A stretch of 64,000 nt of DNA. Origin: Chryseobacterium capnotolerans. Lineage in GTDB: Bacteria; Bacteroidota; Bacteroidia; Flavobacteriales; Weeksellaceae. The position numbers were made by a program, and so were the translations under genes. Below, in pieces: positions 55,263 through 64,000 of the stretch. The stretch lies in assembly GCF_021278965.1 (NCBI RefSeq), contig NZ_CP065589.1, positions 5,151,001 to 5,215,000 on the forward strand, in the 5' to 3' direction. Each line of letters begins with the position of its first letter. Position 1 is the stretch's first letter. The notes below the pieces were generated by a model. The model made no database searches. It had not been told where the DNA came from and saw nothing but the letters and a program-made list of their open reading frames with translations.

Positions 55263-57416
55263 ATGGCAATTTTAGGACAGATTAGGAGTAAGCCTTGGCT
55301 TTTAATGGGAGTAATAGCCTTAGCGCTTTTGGCGTTCTTGGTGAACCCAGATAGTATCGACAAGGTTTTTGGTAAGAATCCTGACGTTTTAGGAAAAGTA
55401 AACGGTGAGAAAATCACCCGCGAAGAGTTCAATGATCAGCTTTTCGTGCTGCAGCAACAGGCTGAGCAGCAAGGTCGTCCAAAGAACGGTCTTGAAGAGC
55501 AGGCTTGGCAGTTACTGGTTCAATCTAAGCTTATCAAGCAACAGTTTGAGAAATTGGGCTTTGAAATGACAGACGATTATTTCTGGAATCAAATCCAGTA
55601 TGATCAGATGTTCGCTCAAAATCAACAGTTTTTTGATGAGAAAGGGAACTTTAAAACTCAAGAGCTTAAAAAAGAAATTGAAACATTACAAAACACTAAC
55701 CCTCAGGGATATGCTCAATGGTTGAAAACTAGAAAATCAATCGAGTACAGACTGATGGCAAGACAAGTGTTTACCAATATTTCAGCAGGGATTACTACAG
55801 GTAAGAAAGAAGCTGAAGAATTGATGAAAGAAAGAGATCAGCTTGCTGACATCGACTTTGTAAAGGTAGACTATGCTGCTTACCTTCAGAAAACAAAGAT
55901 CAATGTTACTACAGCAGATCTTGCGGACTATATCAAACAGCATCCTGTAATGTTCAAAGCTGAGCCTAGCAGAAACTTAGGTATTGTATTTTTCCCTTCT
56001 AAGCCAAGTGCAGCAGATGATGCAGCCGCTTTAAAGGAGATCACTAAATTATACTCAGGAGGTACAGATGCCAGTGGAGGTACTGAAAACTTCCAAAATA
56101 CAAAGAATGACTCTATGTTTGTTATGGCAAACTCGGATTCACCTTTCAATCCTCAGTATGTGAAGCCTACACAATTGCCAGCTACTATACAAGGTCAGAT
56201 CGCAACAGCTGCGGTAGGACAGACTTTTGGTCCATATAAAGAACAAAATTTCTATGTAGTTTCTAAGCTTGTAGGTAAAAAGACTTCAGATTCTACATTG
56301 TCAAGACATATTCTGATCGCTTTCAAAGGAAGCCCTGCAGGAGAAGGAGTGACAAGATCTAAAGAGCAGGCTAAGAAATTGGCAGACTCTATTGGAGCGA
56401 TCGTAAAGTCAACACCTGCTAAATTTACAGAATTCCTTAAGTTGTCAAATGATCCAAATTCTGCTGCACAAGGTGGTAGCCTTGGTTGGACAACTCCAGA
56501 GACACCTTTCGTTCCTGAGTTCCTTACTTATTTGGCAAACAACCCTAAAGGAGCAACAGGAGTTGTGGAAACTCAGTTTGGGTACCACATTATCAATATC
56601 GAAGATAAAAAATCTGGATCGATGGGGTATAAGGTGGCCAATCTTGTAAAAGAGATCAAGCCTTCAGATGCAACAGAAGCTGAGACAGATAAAAACTCTA
56701 GAAAATTCATTCAGCAGGTTCAAGGAAAATCTTTCAACGATTTTGTGAACATTGCTAAGAAAGGAAACTTCCAGTTCACTAATCCTAAAGCGGCGAAGAG
56801 ATTCGAAGGACAACTTCAGGGATTAGGTACTGAAAAAGACAGCGATATCCTTACTTGGGCTTTTGATAAGAAAAGATCTAAAGGAGATACTGAGTTATTC
56901 AATGTAGACGGAACAGGAGATAAAATTGTAGTATATCTTAACGGAAAACAGGAAGCAGGACTTGCTGATCCTGAATCAGTAAGAGATCAGATTGAGATAA
57001 TTGTTAAAAACAAATTGGCAGCAAAACAAATTTCTGAAAAAATTGCAGCTGCAAAAGCTTCAGGTTTAGATCAGATTGCTACTATGTTTGCTACAACAAA
57101 ACAAACAGCTCAGGTGAATATGCTGAATCCTTCAGTAGCTGGAGCTATGGAACCTAAAGTTGCCGGTGCAGCATTCGGTGTTGCAAAAGGTAAGCTTTCT
57201 AAGCCGGTTGAAGGAGGAACAGGAGTTTATGTATTGATTAAAAAATCAGAAACAGTAAACAAACAACCTGGTGATCTTAAACAATTCACTGAGTCTATTT
57301 CTCAGAGAAATGCAGGAATGTTCGGACAGGCTTGGTTGAAGAGTCTTCAGGATAACGCAGATATCCAGGACTACAGAATTGAGATCTGGAACAAACTGGG
57401 AAATCAGCAGCAATAA
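55263..57416 (+). CDS. PpiD/SurA-type peptidylprolyl isomerase, inner-membrane anchored
   Basis: A 717-residue protein starting MAILGQIRSKPWLLMGVIAL with one N-terminal membrane helix. A SurA-N-like chaperone domain runs to about residue 190 (GKVNGEKITREEFNDQLFVL, NGLEEQAWQLLVQSKLIKQQ). A parvulin domain lies at about 340-450 (LSRHILIAFKGSPAGEGVTR, AQGGSLGWTTPETPFVPEFL, GVVETQFGYHIINIEDKKSG). This is the PpiD layout: a periplasmic folding helper for secreted and outer-membrane proteins. Ends at a strong terminator. Confidence 0.93.
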   Translation: MAILGQIRSKPWLLMGVIALALLAFLVNPDSIDKVFGKNPDVLGKVNGEKITREEFNDQLFVLQQQAEQQGRPKNGLEEQAWQLLVQSKLIKQQFEKLGFEMTDDYFWNQIQYDQMFAQNQQFFDEKGNFKTQELKKEIETLQNTNPQGYAQWLKTRKSIEYRLMARQVFTNISAGITTGKKEAEELMKERDQLADIDFVKVDYAAYLQKTKINVTTADLADYIKQHPVMFKAEPSRNLGIVFFPSKPSAADDAAALKEITKLYSGGTDASGGTENFQNTKNDSMFVMANSDSPFNPQYVKPTQLPATIQGQIATAAVGQTFGPYKEQNFYVVSKLVGKKTSDSTLSRHILIAFKGSPAGEGVTRSKEQAKKLADSIGAIVKSTPAKFTEFLKLSNDPNSAAQGGSLGWTTPETPFVPEFLTYLANNPKGATGVVETQFGYHIINIEDKKSGSMGYKVANLVKEIKPSDATEAETDKNSRKFIQQVQGKSFNDFVNIAKKGNFQFTNPKAAKRFEGQLQGLGTEKDSDILTWAFDKKRSKGDTELFNVDGTGDKIVVYLNGKQEAGLADPESVRDQIEIIVKNKLAAKQISEKIAAAKASGLDQIATMFATTKQTAQVNMLNPSVAGAMEPKVAGAAFGVAKGKLSKPVEGGTGVYVLIKKSETVNKQPGDLKQFTESISQRNAGMFGQAWLKSLQDNADIQDYRIEIWNKLGNQQQ

Positions 57417-57437
57417 GAGATTCATATCTATCAATAT

Positions 57438-57467
57438 AAAAGCGACAATTTTTTTGTCGCTTTTTTT
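57438..57467 (+). terminator. Intrinsic terminator after the PPIase gene
   Basis: Stem AAAAGCGACAA with TTGTCGCTTTT, loop of T residues, T tail. Confidence 0.88.
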
Positions 57468-57513
57468 GTATTTATCGCAGAACAATAAAGGAAAAGATTT
57501 ATTTAAAATGTAT

Positions 57514-57521
57514 TATATTTG
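57514..57521 (+). promoter_or_regulatory. Candidate -7 box TATATTTG for the MCE gene
   Basis: Perfect TAnnTTTG 22 bases before the GTG start at 57544. No clear TTG at -33. Confidence 0.5.
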
Positions 57522-57543
57522 CTTATTAGAAAAAAATTAGCAA

Positions 57544-58494
57544 GTGAAGTTCAGTAAAGAATTAAAAGCTGGTGTGATTGCACTTCTAGCTATCGTAGGC
57601 TTTGTGGTGTTGTTTCAATTTATGAAAGGGAAAAGCCTTTTTACTACCGACAATATCTTTTACGCAAAATATGACAATGTAGAAGGCCTCGCGCAATCTT
57701 CAGCGGTGTCTATTAATGGTCTTAAAGTAGGCCAGGTTGATAAGATCATTCCTCAAACAGCAAAGGATGGTAAAATCAGTTTTGTTGTAAAAATTACGGT
57801 TGATAACAAATTTGAATTTTCAAAAAATTCAACCCTGGAAATTTTTGAACCAGGATTAATGTCTGGTAAAGAAATGAGAGTAAACCTAATGTATGGCGGT
57901 GTAACTGCCAAGGATGGTGATACGTTGAAAGGGGCTTTCAAACTGGGAACACTGGGAAGTCTTTCTTCTCAGGTAGGTCCGGTAAAAGATCAATTGCAGG
58001 TAGTTCTCCACAGGGTAGACTCTTTAATGGCAAATGCTAATCTGCTGGTTGATGCACAAAACAGAGCTGAAGTAAAAGCTCTATTATCCAACCTTAACAA
58101 AACAGTAGGAGCACTTCAGACCACTGCAGGAAATGTAAACAGCCTGGTAGGTCATAACGATCCAAAACTTCAGAAAGTATTGGATGATGCAAGCCTTACC
58201 ATGCAAAGTGGAAAAGTAACTCTGGATAAATACGGAAACCTAGCACAGAGTATTGATACCAAGCAATTAAACGCAACGATTGCTAATCTTGATGCTACGG
58301 TAGGAAAACTGAATCAAGTAATTGGCGGAATAGACAAAGGAGAGGGAAGCTTAGGAAAGCTGATGAAGGATGACAAACTGTACAATAATCTGAACTCAGC
58401 GTCTTCTAATTTGAATTCATTAATTGAAGATATGAAAGCGAACCCTAAGAGATATATCAATTTCTCAGTTTTCGGTAAAAACAATAAAGACTAA
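57544..58494 (+). CDS. MCE-family protein (MlaD type)
   Basis: A 316-residue protein with a GTG start (VKFSKELKAGVIALLAIVGF) and an N-terminal membrane helix. The MCE domain follows: FYAKYDNVEGLAQSSAVSIN, GLKVGQVDKI, STLEIFEPGLMSGKEMRVNL. The rest is helical, with repeated Asn/Leu-rich segments. MCE proteins form hexameric rings that bind lipid between membranes and work with MlaE/MlaF-type ABC parts. These lie elsewhere in this window (38462-40023), which suggests one system split over two loci. The Fe-S protein gene starts 8 bases downstream. Confidence 0.92.
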   Translation: MKFSKELKAGVIALLAIVGFVVLFQFMKGKSLFTTDNIFYAKYDNVEGLAQSSAVSINGLKVGQVDKIIPQTAKDGKISFVVKITVDNKFEFSKNSTLEIFEPGLMSGKEMRVNLMYGGVTAKDGDTLKGAFKLGTLGSLSSQVGPVKDQLQVVLHRVDSLMANANLLVDAQNRAEVKALLSNLNKTVGALQTTAGNVNSLVGHNDPKLQKVLDDASLTMQSGKVTLDKYGNLAQSIDTKQLNATIANLDATVGKLNQVIGGIDKGEGSLGKLMKDDKLYNNLNSASSNLNSLIEDMKANPKRYINFSVFGKNNKD

Positions 58495-58502
58495 TATGCC
58501 TT

Positions 58503-59834
58503 ATGCAGTACATCGATAACATTATTTTCCTGATTTTATTAGTGGCCGGATTTGGACTGTTTGCCAAAAGCCTGCTGAAGATCTATAGAAATATCAGACT
58601 TGGTCATGAGATCAACAGAAACGATAGAAAATCTGAGCGCTGGAGTACTATGGCTAGAGTAGCTATGGGGCAGAGCAAGATGGTAAAGCGTCCTGTTGCC
58701 GGTGTTTTGCACCTTTTCGTGTACGTAGGTTTTGTGATTATCAATATAGAACTTATTGAAATTATTGTTGATGGACTGTTCGGAACACATCGTTTCCTAG
58801 CTTCAGTTTTCGGAAACGGATTTTATAGCTTCTTTACAGCGACATTGGAAGTTCTTGCACTTCTTGTAGTAATAGGAGTTGTCGTATTTTTCATCAGAAG
58901 AAACTTTTATGGAGTAAAGAGATTAACCATGAAAGAACTTTTCGGATGGCCAAAACAGGATGCAAATTGGATTCTTATCATTGAATTTGCCTTAATGATG
59001 GCTTTCTTTAAAATGAATGCTGCTGATTGGGTGCTACAGCAAAGAGGCGTAATGCCTGCACTGGGAAGTTTCCCTATTAGTTCTACTTTTTTAGGACCTA
59101 TTTTCAGTGGTTTTGGGGATGGATTTTTACATTTTACAGAAAAAGGAGCTTGGTGGTTCCACTTTGTAGGAATTCTGTTTTTCATGAACTATCTGTATTA
59201 TTCAAAGCATTTGCACATTATTTTAGCCTTCCCAAGTACTTGGTATGCAAATCTTGATAAAAAAGGAAAATTCAACAATCTTGATTCTGTAACCAAAGAG
59301 ATCAAATTGATGATGGATCCTAACGCTGATCCTTATGCTGCACCGGCAGAAGGTGCTGAAGCTGATGTGCCCTCTAAATTTGGTGCTGAAGATATTTTTG
59401 ACCTTAATCAGGTACAATTATTAAACGCTTATTCTTGTACAGAATGCGGACGTTGTACTTCTGTTTGTCCTGCTAATATTACAGGAAAAAAACTATCTCC
59501 GAGATTAATCTTAATGAAAACAAGAGACAGATTGGAAGAAGTTGGCAGAAATATTGATAAAAATGGAAAATTTGTAGACGACGGCAAAAAGCTGCTGAAT
59601 GACTATATCACCAAGGAAGAACTTTGGGCTTGTACTACATGTAATGCCTGTACAGATGCTTGTCCTGTATTGTTAGACCCACTTTCTATTATCTTTGAAA
59701 TGAGAAGGTTTCTGGTTATGGAACAGTCTGCTGCTCCACAGGAATTGAATCTGATGATGACGAACGTGGAAAATAATGCAGCCCCTTGGCAGTATAATCA
59801 GGCAGACCGTCTGAACTGGGCTAATGAAAACTAA
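58503..59834 (+). CDS. Membrane-bound 4Fe-4S dicluster electron-transfer protein
   Basis: A 443-residue protein. About five N-terminal helices (IIFLILLVAGFGLFAKSLLK, VLHLFVYVGFVIINIELIEI, ATLEVLALLVVIGVVVFFI, WILIIEFALMMAFFKM, FHFVGILFFMNYLYY) resemble a nitrate-reductase-gamma/HdrE-like heme-binding part. The C-terminal part has two ferredoxin-like motifs: CTECGRCTSVCP and CTTCNACTDACP. With the CCG-domain protein downstream it forms a heterodisulfide-reductase-like membrane complex that moves electrons between quinones and soluble partners. The physiological partner is unknown. Confidence 0.9.
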   Translation: MQYIDNIIFLILLVAGFGLFAKSLLKIYRNIRLGHEINRNDRKSERWSTMARVAMGQSKMVKRPVAGVLHLFVYVGFVIINIELIEIIVDGLFGTHRFLASVFGNGFYSFFTATLEVLALLVVIGVVVFFIRRNFYGVKRLTMKELFGWPKQDANWILIIEFALMMAFFKMNAADWVLQQRGVMPALGSFPISSTFLGPIFSGFGDGFLHFTEKGAWWFHFVGILFFMNYLYYSKHLHIILAFPSTWYANLDKKGKFNNLDSVTKEIKLMMDPNADPYAAPAEGAEADVPSKFGAEDIFDLNQVQLLNAYSCTECGRCTSVCPANITGKKLSPRLILMKTRDRLEEVGRNIDKNGKFVDDGKKLLNDYITKEELWACTTCNACTDACPVLLDPLSIIFEMRRFLVMEQSAAPQELNLMMTNVENNAAPWQYNQADRLNWANEN

Positions 59835-59841
59835 ATAATTA

Positions 59842-59915
59842 ATCAATTTGAAAATTTGAAAATTGATTAAAGTCAATTCATTTTCAAATTTCCAAATTCT
59901 CACATTTTCAAATTG
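59842..59915. repeat. AT-rich repeat with inverted symmetry between Fe-S genes
   Basis: Repeated units of TTTGAAAA and its complement TTTTCAAA occur four to five times (TCAATTTGAAAATTTGAAAA on one side, CATTTTCAAATTGGAAAAG on the other). This can fold into a long imperfect hairpin. Such elements are often scattered through flavobacterial genomes. Confidence 0.6.
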
Positions 59916-59923
59916 GAAAAGAA

Positions 59924-60709
59924 ATGGATTTCAATATAAAAACAATGGCAGAATATGCTGCCGAAGGAAAAGCACCGGAAGTTTTATTTTGGGTTGGTTG
60001 TGCAGGAAGTTTTGATGACCGTGCTAAAAAAATTACAAAAGCATTTTGCAAAATATTGAATAAGATAGGAGTAGAATTTGCTGTTTTGGGACAGGAAGAA
60101 AGCTGCACCGGAGATCCTGCAAAAAGAGCTGGTAATGAGTTTGTTTTTCAGATGATGGCTCTTACCAATATTGAAGTTCTGAATGCTTACGAAGTGAAGA
60201 AAATTGTAACAGCATGTCCACACTGTTTCAATACCCTTAAAAATGAATATCCAAGTCTTGGAGGTCACTTTGAAGTAGTTCACCATACTCAATTCCTTAA
60301 AACCTTAATGGAAGAAGGGAGATTGAAAATTGAAGGGGGGGCGTTCAAAGGGAAAAAAATTACTTTCCATGATCCATGCTACCTGGGACGTGCCAATGAT
60401 GAATATGAAGCTCCAAGAATGCTTCTTGAAAAATTGGATGCTGAACTTGTAGAAATGAAGCGCTGCAAAACAAACGGGCTTTGTTGTGGAGCCGGTGGTG
60501 CACAGATGTTTAAAGAACCTGAAAAAGGGAATAAAGACATCAATATTGAAAGAACAGAAGAAGCTTTATCTTTTGAGCCAAAGGTGATTGCTACAGGATG
60601 CCCATTCTGTAATACTATGATGACAGATGGAGTAAAGCATTTCAATAAAAATACAGAGGTTGCAGTAAAAGATATCGTTGAACTTCTTGCTGAAGCAGAC
60701 GATTTATAA
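59924..60709 (+). CDS. CCG-domain (Fe-S)-binding protein, HdrB/GlpC-like
   Basis: A 261-residue soluble protein with two cysteine-rich CCG domains. First: FWVGCAGSFDDRAKKIT with ESCTGDPAKRAGNEF and TACPHCFNTLKNEYP. Second: FHDPCYLGRANDEYEAPR, KTNGLCCGAGGAQMF and ATGCPFCNTMMTDGVK. These bind non-cubane 4Fe-4S clusters in HdrB-like subunits. It pairs with the dicluster membrane protein just upstream. Start MDFNIKTMAEYAAEGKAPEV. Confidence 0.92.
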   Translation: MDFNIKTMAEYAAEGKAPEVLFWVGCAGSFDDRAKKITKAFCKILNKIGVEFAVLGQEESCTGDPAKRAGNEFVFQMMALTNIEVLNAYEVKKIVTACPHCFNTLKNEYPSLGGHFEVVHHTQFLKTLMEEGRLKIEGGAFKGKKITFHDPCYLGRANDEYEAPRMLLEKLDAELVEMKRCKTNGLCCGAGGAQMFKEPEKGNKDINIERTEEALSFEPKVIATGCPFCNTMMTDGVKHFNKNTEVAVKDIVELLAEADDL

Positions 60710-60729
60710 TTGTAATCTTGTACCGGTTT

Positions 60730-61853
60730 ATGAAGGTAGAATTGAAACTCTCCTTTTTTTTGATTATTTCAATACTTGCTGCTCTTACATTCTGGAATTA
60801 CCAAAACAGAGTATATAACTGGGATATGCCGGGATATCTAGGAAGTATGTATACTTCTGAGTTCCCCAATTCACAGGATAAAGTTAGAATTATAACTTAC
60901 GATGAAATAAAAAAAGAAGCGCCTGCTGACCAGTATACAGATATCATCGGGATAAAGCAGTGGAATATTCCAAGGCAGTATTTCGTAAAAAATACACAAT
61001 CTTTTACAGAACAATTACCCTATTTTCAAATCAAAGTAGGGTATATTCTTGCAATAACTCTCTTTTATAAGTTGGGACTTTCCTCTCCAATGGCAGTCTT
61101 GTTTACCAGTCTTATTTCTTATTTTTTTCAGGGTTATTATTATTTTATATTATAAAACTCTTATTTCCGAAGAAATATTGGTTTGCAATAGGACTAACGG
61201 CAGCAGTCATGCTTTTGCCGCCCATGACAGATATGTCAAGAGTTTCGTCTCCGGATATGTTTATTTTCCAGTTTATCCTGATTTTTATCATTGGTTTGAT
61301 CAAAAAATGGAGTAAATGGGAGATGTTTGTACTTCTGTTTGCAATCACCCTTATACGTCCGGACTATATCACATTTGCCCTGACTTATATTATTGCTGTT
61401 TTCTTCTTTTACTATTTTAGAGAAAAGAAGATTGATTTTTCCCTTATTGCTCAGGGTGCAGTACTTCTGTTGATGTTTCTTGCAATTATTAAATTTTACC
61501 ATTATCCCGGTTGGAAAGACCTTTTTTATGATACTTTTATCTACAGAAGGCCTATTATTTCCACCCATCCTATTGAAATAAGCCTAAAAGACTATCTGAG
61601 TATTATGTATATCAAACTGATCTACTTTAAAAAAGTGACTCTGTCTGTAAGTATCATGATCGCAATAGTATTTTGGTGTTCCAAAGATGCATGGGTAAGG
61701 ATGATTTCAGTACTTTTCCTGGTGAATGTGTACATCAAATTCTTTTTCTTTCCGCATACGGCAGGATTGAGATTCTTCTTCCCGTTTATTTTTCCGCTTT
61801 TTCTTATGATGCTCCATGTATTGAGCCAAAAATATTATACAATTAAAAATTAA
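60730..61853 (+). CDS. Multi-spanning membrane protein, possible glycosyltransferase, one apparent frameshift
   Basis: About 374 residues when joined. The start MKVELKLSFFLIISILAALT is at ATG 60730. After NIPRQYFVKNTQSFTEQLPY and helix VGYILAITLFYKLGLSS the frame ends at 61155. One extra T in the T7 run at 61122-61128 gives ISYFFSGLLLFYIIKLLFPK and leads on through five to six more helices to YTIKN at 61853. Topology fits C-type mannosyltransferases/polymerases, and NWDMPGYLGSM carries an acidic residue after the first helix, as in that group. The substrate is unknown. It opens the polysaccharide region. Confidence 0.78.
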
Positions 61854-62009
61854 ATGATTGTATGTATTAAAAAATGGATATAAAATTGCTGTCGCTAGAC
61901 ATTTCAAGAACGTAAACTGTCTTTAATTGGAAAGAATATCTTTACAGGACGTAAGTCACATTCTGTCTGAATAAAAAATCGTAATTTTATCCTTTAAAAT
62001 TGATTAGAT

Positions 62010-62498
62010 ATGAAAATTGAAGAATCAAACGTTGTAGAAACAAACGATTACAGAGTTATTATATATCCGGCATCAAGACCATTTGAAACCAAAGAAGCAA
62101 AGATAATCACAGAAAAGCTGTTTGATTTTCTGGCAACCTGGGCTGCGCATGGAAAACCCCTTTCGTCATCATTTAAAATTGAAAAAAATCAATTCATTAT
62201 CGTATGTGTGGATGAAGAGAAGGAAGCTGCTTCAGGGTGCAGTATTGATGCTTTGGGTAAGATCATGAGAGAGATTGATGAGGAGTACCAATTAGGCTTG
62301 TTTGACAGAATGAAAGCGAGTTTTGTAGAAAACGGAGAAGTAAAAACATTGAAACTTCTTGACTTTAAGAACAAGCTAAGAAACGGTGAATTATCAAAAG
62401 ATATTCAGGTTTTTGATTTTTCTAAAAATACTTATCTTGATTTTCTAAGCCATTTTCTATTACCATTTGAAAAAAGCTGGGCTTCTTCTATAAAATAA
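62010..62498 (+). CDS. Conserved flavobacterial protein (often misnamed ABC transporter ATPase)
   Basis: A 162-residue soluble protein starting MKIEESNVVETNDYRVIIYP. Notable segments are FLATWAAHGKPLSSSFKIEK, FIIVCVDEEKEAASGCSIDA and GLFDRMKASFVENGEV. I see no Walker A, signature or Walker B, so the common database name is not supported. The Cys-Ser-Ile-Asp region with a charged flank may be an active or binding site. Function unknown. It lies 6 bases before the GT4 gene. Confidence 0.8.
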   Translation: MKIEESNVVETNDYRVIIYPASRPFETKEAKIITEKLFDFLATWAAHGKPLSSSFKIEKNQFIIVCVDEEKEAASGCSIDALGKIMREIDEEYQLGLFDRMKASFVENGEVKTLKLLDFKNKLRNGELSKDIQVFDFSKNTYLDFLSHFLLPFEKSWASSIK

Positions 62499-62504
62499 TC
62501 TCTC

Positions 62505-63617
62505 TTGAAAATTCTTTTTATATCCTCCTGGTTTCCGAATAGGCAAGAACCTACGAACGGTAATTTTGTACAGCGTCACGCAGAAGCAGTGGCGTTGTTG
62601 CATGAGGTGGAAATATTACATGCTATAGGAGATCCTCATCAAGAAGAAGAGCTTATTTTTGAAGATCAGATGATTAACGGAATAAGAACACTTATTGTAT
62701 ATTATAGAGGTTCCAGAAACCCGGTTCTGAATTTCAGAAATAGGATGAATGCGTATCAGAAAGGCTTTTCAGAGCTTAAAAAACCAGATCTGGTACATGC
62801 AAATATACTGCACAATTCTATGTTTTTTGCAGTATATTTAAAGGAAAAATTCAGAATTCCTTTTGTTGTATCAGAACATTGGTCTGGTTTCCTTCCTGTC
62901 AATAGGTTCAAACTATCTGTAATAAATATTCTTACGGCTAGGTATATTGGAGGTAAGGCATCTTATATTTTTCCTGTAAGCAAAGTTCTGATGAATAATT
63001 TAAAAGACCTTAAAATAGGGAAGAACTCTAAAGTTGTAGGAAATGTTGTGGATACTGAACTTTTTGTACCGCAAAAGCTTAAAAATAATATCTTTACTTT
63101 TCTTCATATCTCTAATCTTATTGCTCTTAAAAATCCAGATGCCATAATTAATGCAGCTGTTAGGCTTAGAAAAGAATTTGAAAATTTTGAACTTCACATT
63201 GGAGGTGATGGAGATGTAGAAAGGTTAGATAGCCTGATCTTGAAGTACAATGGAAAAGAATATATTAAAACTTTTGCTGAAATAGCCTATCAGGAAGTTG
63301 CTGAAAAAATGAGACAAAGTGATTGTTTTGTTCTTTTCAGTGATTATGAAAGCTTTTCATGTGTTCTTCTGGAATCCCTTTCTTCCGGTGTTCCGGTAAT
63401 TGCTACCAGAGTAGGGGCTATCCCCGAAATTATCAATGAAAATCAGGGGATCATTATTGATAAGTCTGAAGAAGAGCTCTATATGGCAATGAAAAATATG
63501 TTATGTGGAAATCATAAAACAGATTCCCCGGAAGCACTTCACCAGTATGTTGTAGATAATTTTTCTATACCAGCTATTGCTAAGCAATTTAGTGAAGTTT
63601 ATAAAAGCATTGTTTAA
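62505..63617 (+). CDS. Glycosyltransferase family 4
   Basis: A 370-residue GT-B enzyme, TTG start (LKILFISSWFPNRQEPTNGN). The N-terminal acceptor side has NGNFVQRHAEAVALLHEVEI and VVSEHWSGFLPVNRF. The donor side has FTFLHISNLIALKNPDAIIN, LHIGGDGDVERLDSLILKY and the family motif SDYESFSCVLLESLSSGVPV, IATRVGAIPEIINE (E-x7-E). It adds a sugar from an NDP-sugar during surface polysaccharide synthesis. A TTG start is accepted because no in-frame ATG fits and the residues align from the first codon. Confidence 0.9.
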   Translation: MKILFISSWFPNRQEPTNGNFVQRHAEAVALLHEVEILHAIGDPHQEEELIFEDQMINGIRTLIVYYRGSRNPVLNFRNRMNAYQKGFSELKKPDLVHANILHNSMFFAVYLKEKFRIPFVVSEHWSGFLPVNRFKLSVINILTARYIGGKASYIFPVSKVLMNNLKDLKIGKNSKVVGNVVDTELFVPQKLKNNIFTFLHISNLIALKNPDAIINAAVRLRKEFENFELHIGGDGDVERLDSLILKYNGKEYIKTFAEIAYQEVAEKMRQSDCFVLFSDYESFSCVLLESLSSGVPVIATRVGAIPEIINENQGIIIDKSEEELYMAMKNMLCGNHKTDSPEALHQYVVDNFSIPAIAKQFSEVYKSIV

Positions 63618-63662
63618 AGCAGTAAATTTGGTGTTTCTTTATTTCCTGTTGACTATACTGAA

Positions 63663-64000
63663 ATGAAAAGCTTAAAAGATTTTATTAATGCATTTCTTGC
63701 TAACAAAGGGCAGCATGTATTTTTTTCCTTGCTTATAATGAAAATATGTGCATTTTCAGGGTCTCTATTCATGATCAGGATATTGTCGGAAAAAGATTTT
63801 GGACTGCTAAGCATTGTAGCCTCTGTTTTTGCTGTTTTTGCTCCATTTAGTGGTTTTGGAAGCCCTCAAAGCCTTGTTAGATTTGGTTCTCTCAGTAATT
63901 CGGAAAAAGATAAAAAAGAATTATCTGCCTATTTGTTTAAAAAAGGATTTTACTATCAACTGATTTTAAGTCTTGTATTTTTTTTTATTGGCTTTTTTTT
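63663..64000 (+). CDS. Polysaccharide flippase/oligosaccharide repeat exporter, 3' truncated
   Basis: The frame is open to the window edge, giving 112 codons. Start MKSLKDFINAFLANKGQHVF, followed by FSLLIMKICAFSGSLFMIRI, SEKDFGLLSIVASVFAVFAP and FSGFGSPQSLVRFGSLSN. The N-terminal helices and the SEKDFGLLSI pattern are typical of Wzx/MATE-like polysaccharide exporters, which flip lipid-linked sugars across the inner membrane. Only the first helices are present. Confidence 0.82.
   Translation, partial: MKSLKDFINAFLANKGQHVFFSLLIMKICAFSGSLFMIRILSEKDFGLLSIVASVFAVFAPFSGFGSPQSLVRFGSLSNSEKDKKELSAYLFKKGFYYQLILSLVFFFIGFF

Noticed and set aside
62010..62498. ABC transporter ATPase
   Set aside because: No Walker A, ABC signature or Walker B is present. 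The name is inherited from databases only.
1..64000. CRISPR arrays, insertion sequences, prophage or integrative elements
   Set aside because: No regularly spaced repeats, transposase, integrase or phage structural genes were found. The only interspersed repeat noted is at 59842-59915.

Overview
The window is AT-rich DNA from a member of the Bacteroidota, most likely a flavobacterium of the Chryseobacterium type (family Weeksellaceae). The evidence is promoters of the TTTG / TAnnTTTG kind, absence of Shine-Dalgarno sequences, type IX secretion (T9SS) sorting tails, and flavobacterial families such as DUF4835, DUF5687, DUF4349, DUF4251, FISUMP and 'bacteriocin-like' double-glycine peptides. 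No rRNA, tRNA, CRISPR array or insertion sequence was found. The species call is inferred from gene content only.

Layout. 0-9.7 kb: end of coaBC, DUF4835, an inserted SMI1/KNR4 gene, recN, a broken DUF5687 exporter permease with its ATPase, then a sigma factor / membrane protein / outer-membrane protein operon. 8.3-11.5 kb: two unrelated fumarases, divergently transcribed. 12-17.1 kb: an AraC regulator, a FISUMP surface protein and a GH13 glycosidase, both exported by T9SS. 17.2-21.2 kb: a SAM-I riboswitch in front of a TonB-dependent receptor and an amino-acid permease. 21.3-28.7 kb: prfA, a prolyl oligopeptidase, the methylmalonyl-CoA mutase large subunit and an M28 peptidase. 29.6-34 kb: a leader region with the architecture of a translation-coupled attenuator, followed by a possible RNA-repair and ribosome-rescue operon (unknown basic protein, RtcB, nucleotidyltransferase-fold protein, PrfH, TPR protein). 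34-50.8 kb: mostly housekeeping genes, including cytochromes c, meaB, M48 protease, mlaEF, a sugar phosphotransferase, queE, folD, pgi, a second sigma factor and an acyl-CoA dehydrogenase. 50.9-64 kb: a Cys-rich double-glycine peptide, an AI-2E exporter, lon, a periplasmic PPIase, an MCE protein with two Fe-S proteins, and the start of a surface-polysaccharide locus.

Two points stand out. First, the 29.6-34 kb region joins an attenuator-like leader (promoter, 25-codon ORF, terminator and a competing antiterminator pairing) to genes for RNA ligation and for an RF-H type release factor, suggesting a stress-sensing ribosome repair module. Second, ten genes here are each interrupted by one missing base, nearly always in an A or T run. 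All losses are in the same direction and affect conserved genes (lon, methylmalonyl-CoA mutase, acyl-CoA dehydrogenase), so they look like homopolymer sequencing or assembly errors rather than gene decay. I annotate each as one gene and give the suspected site.
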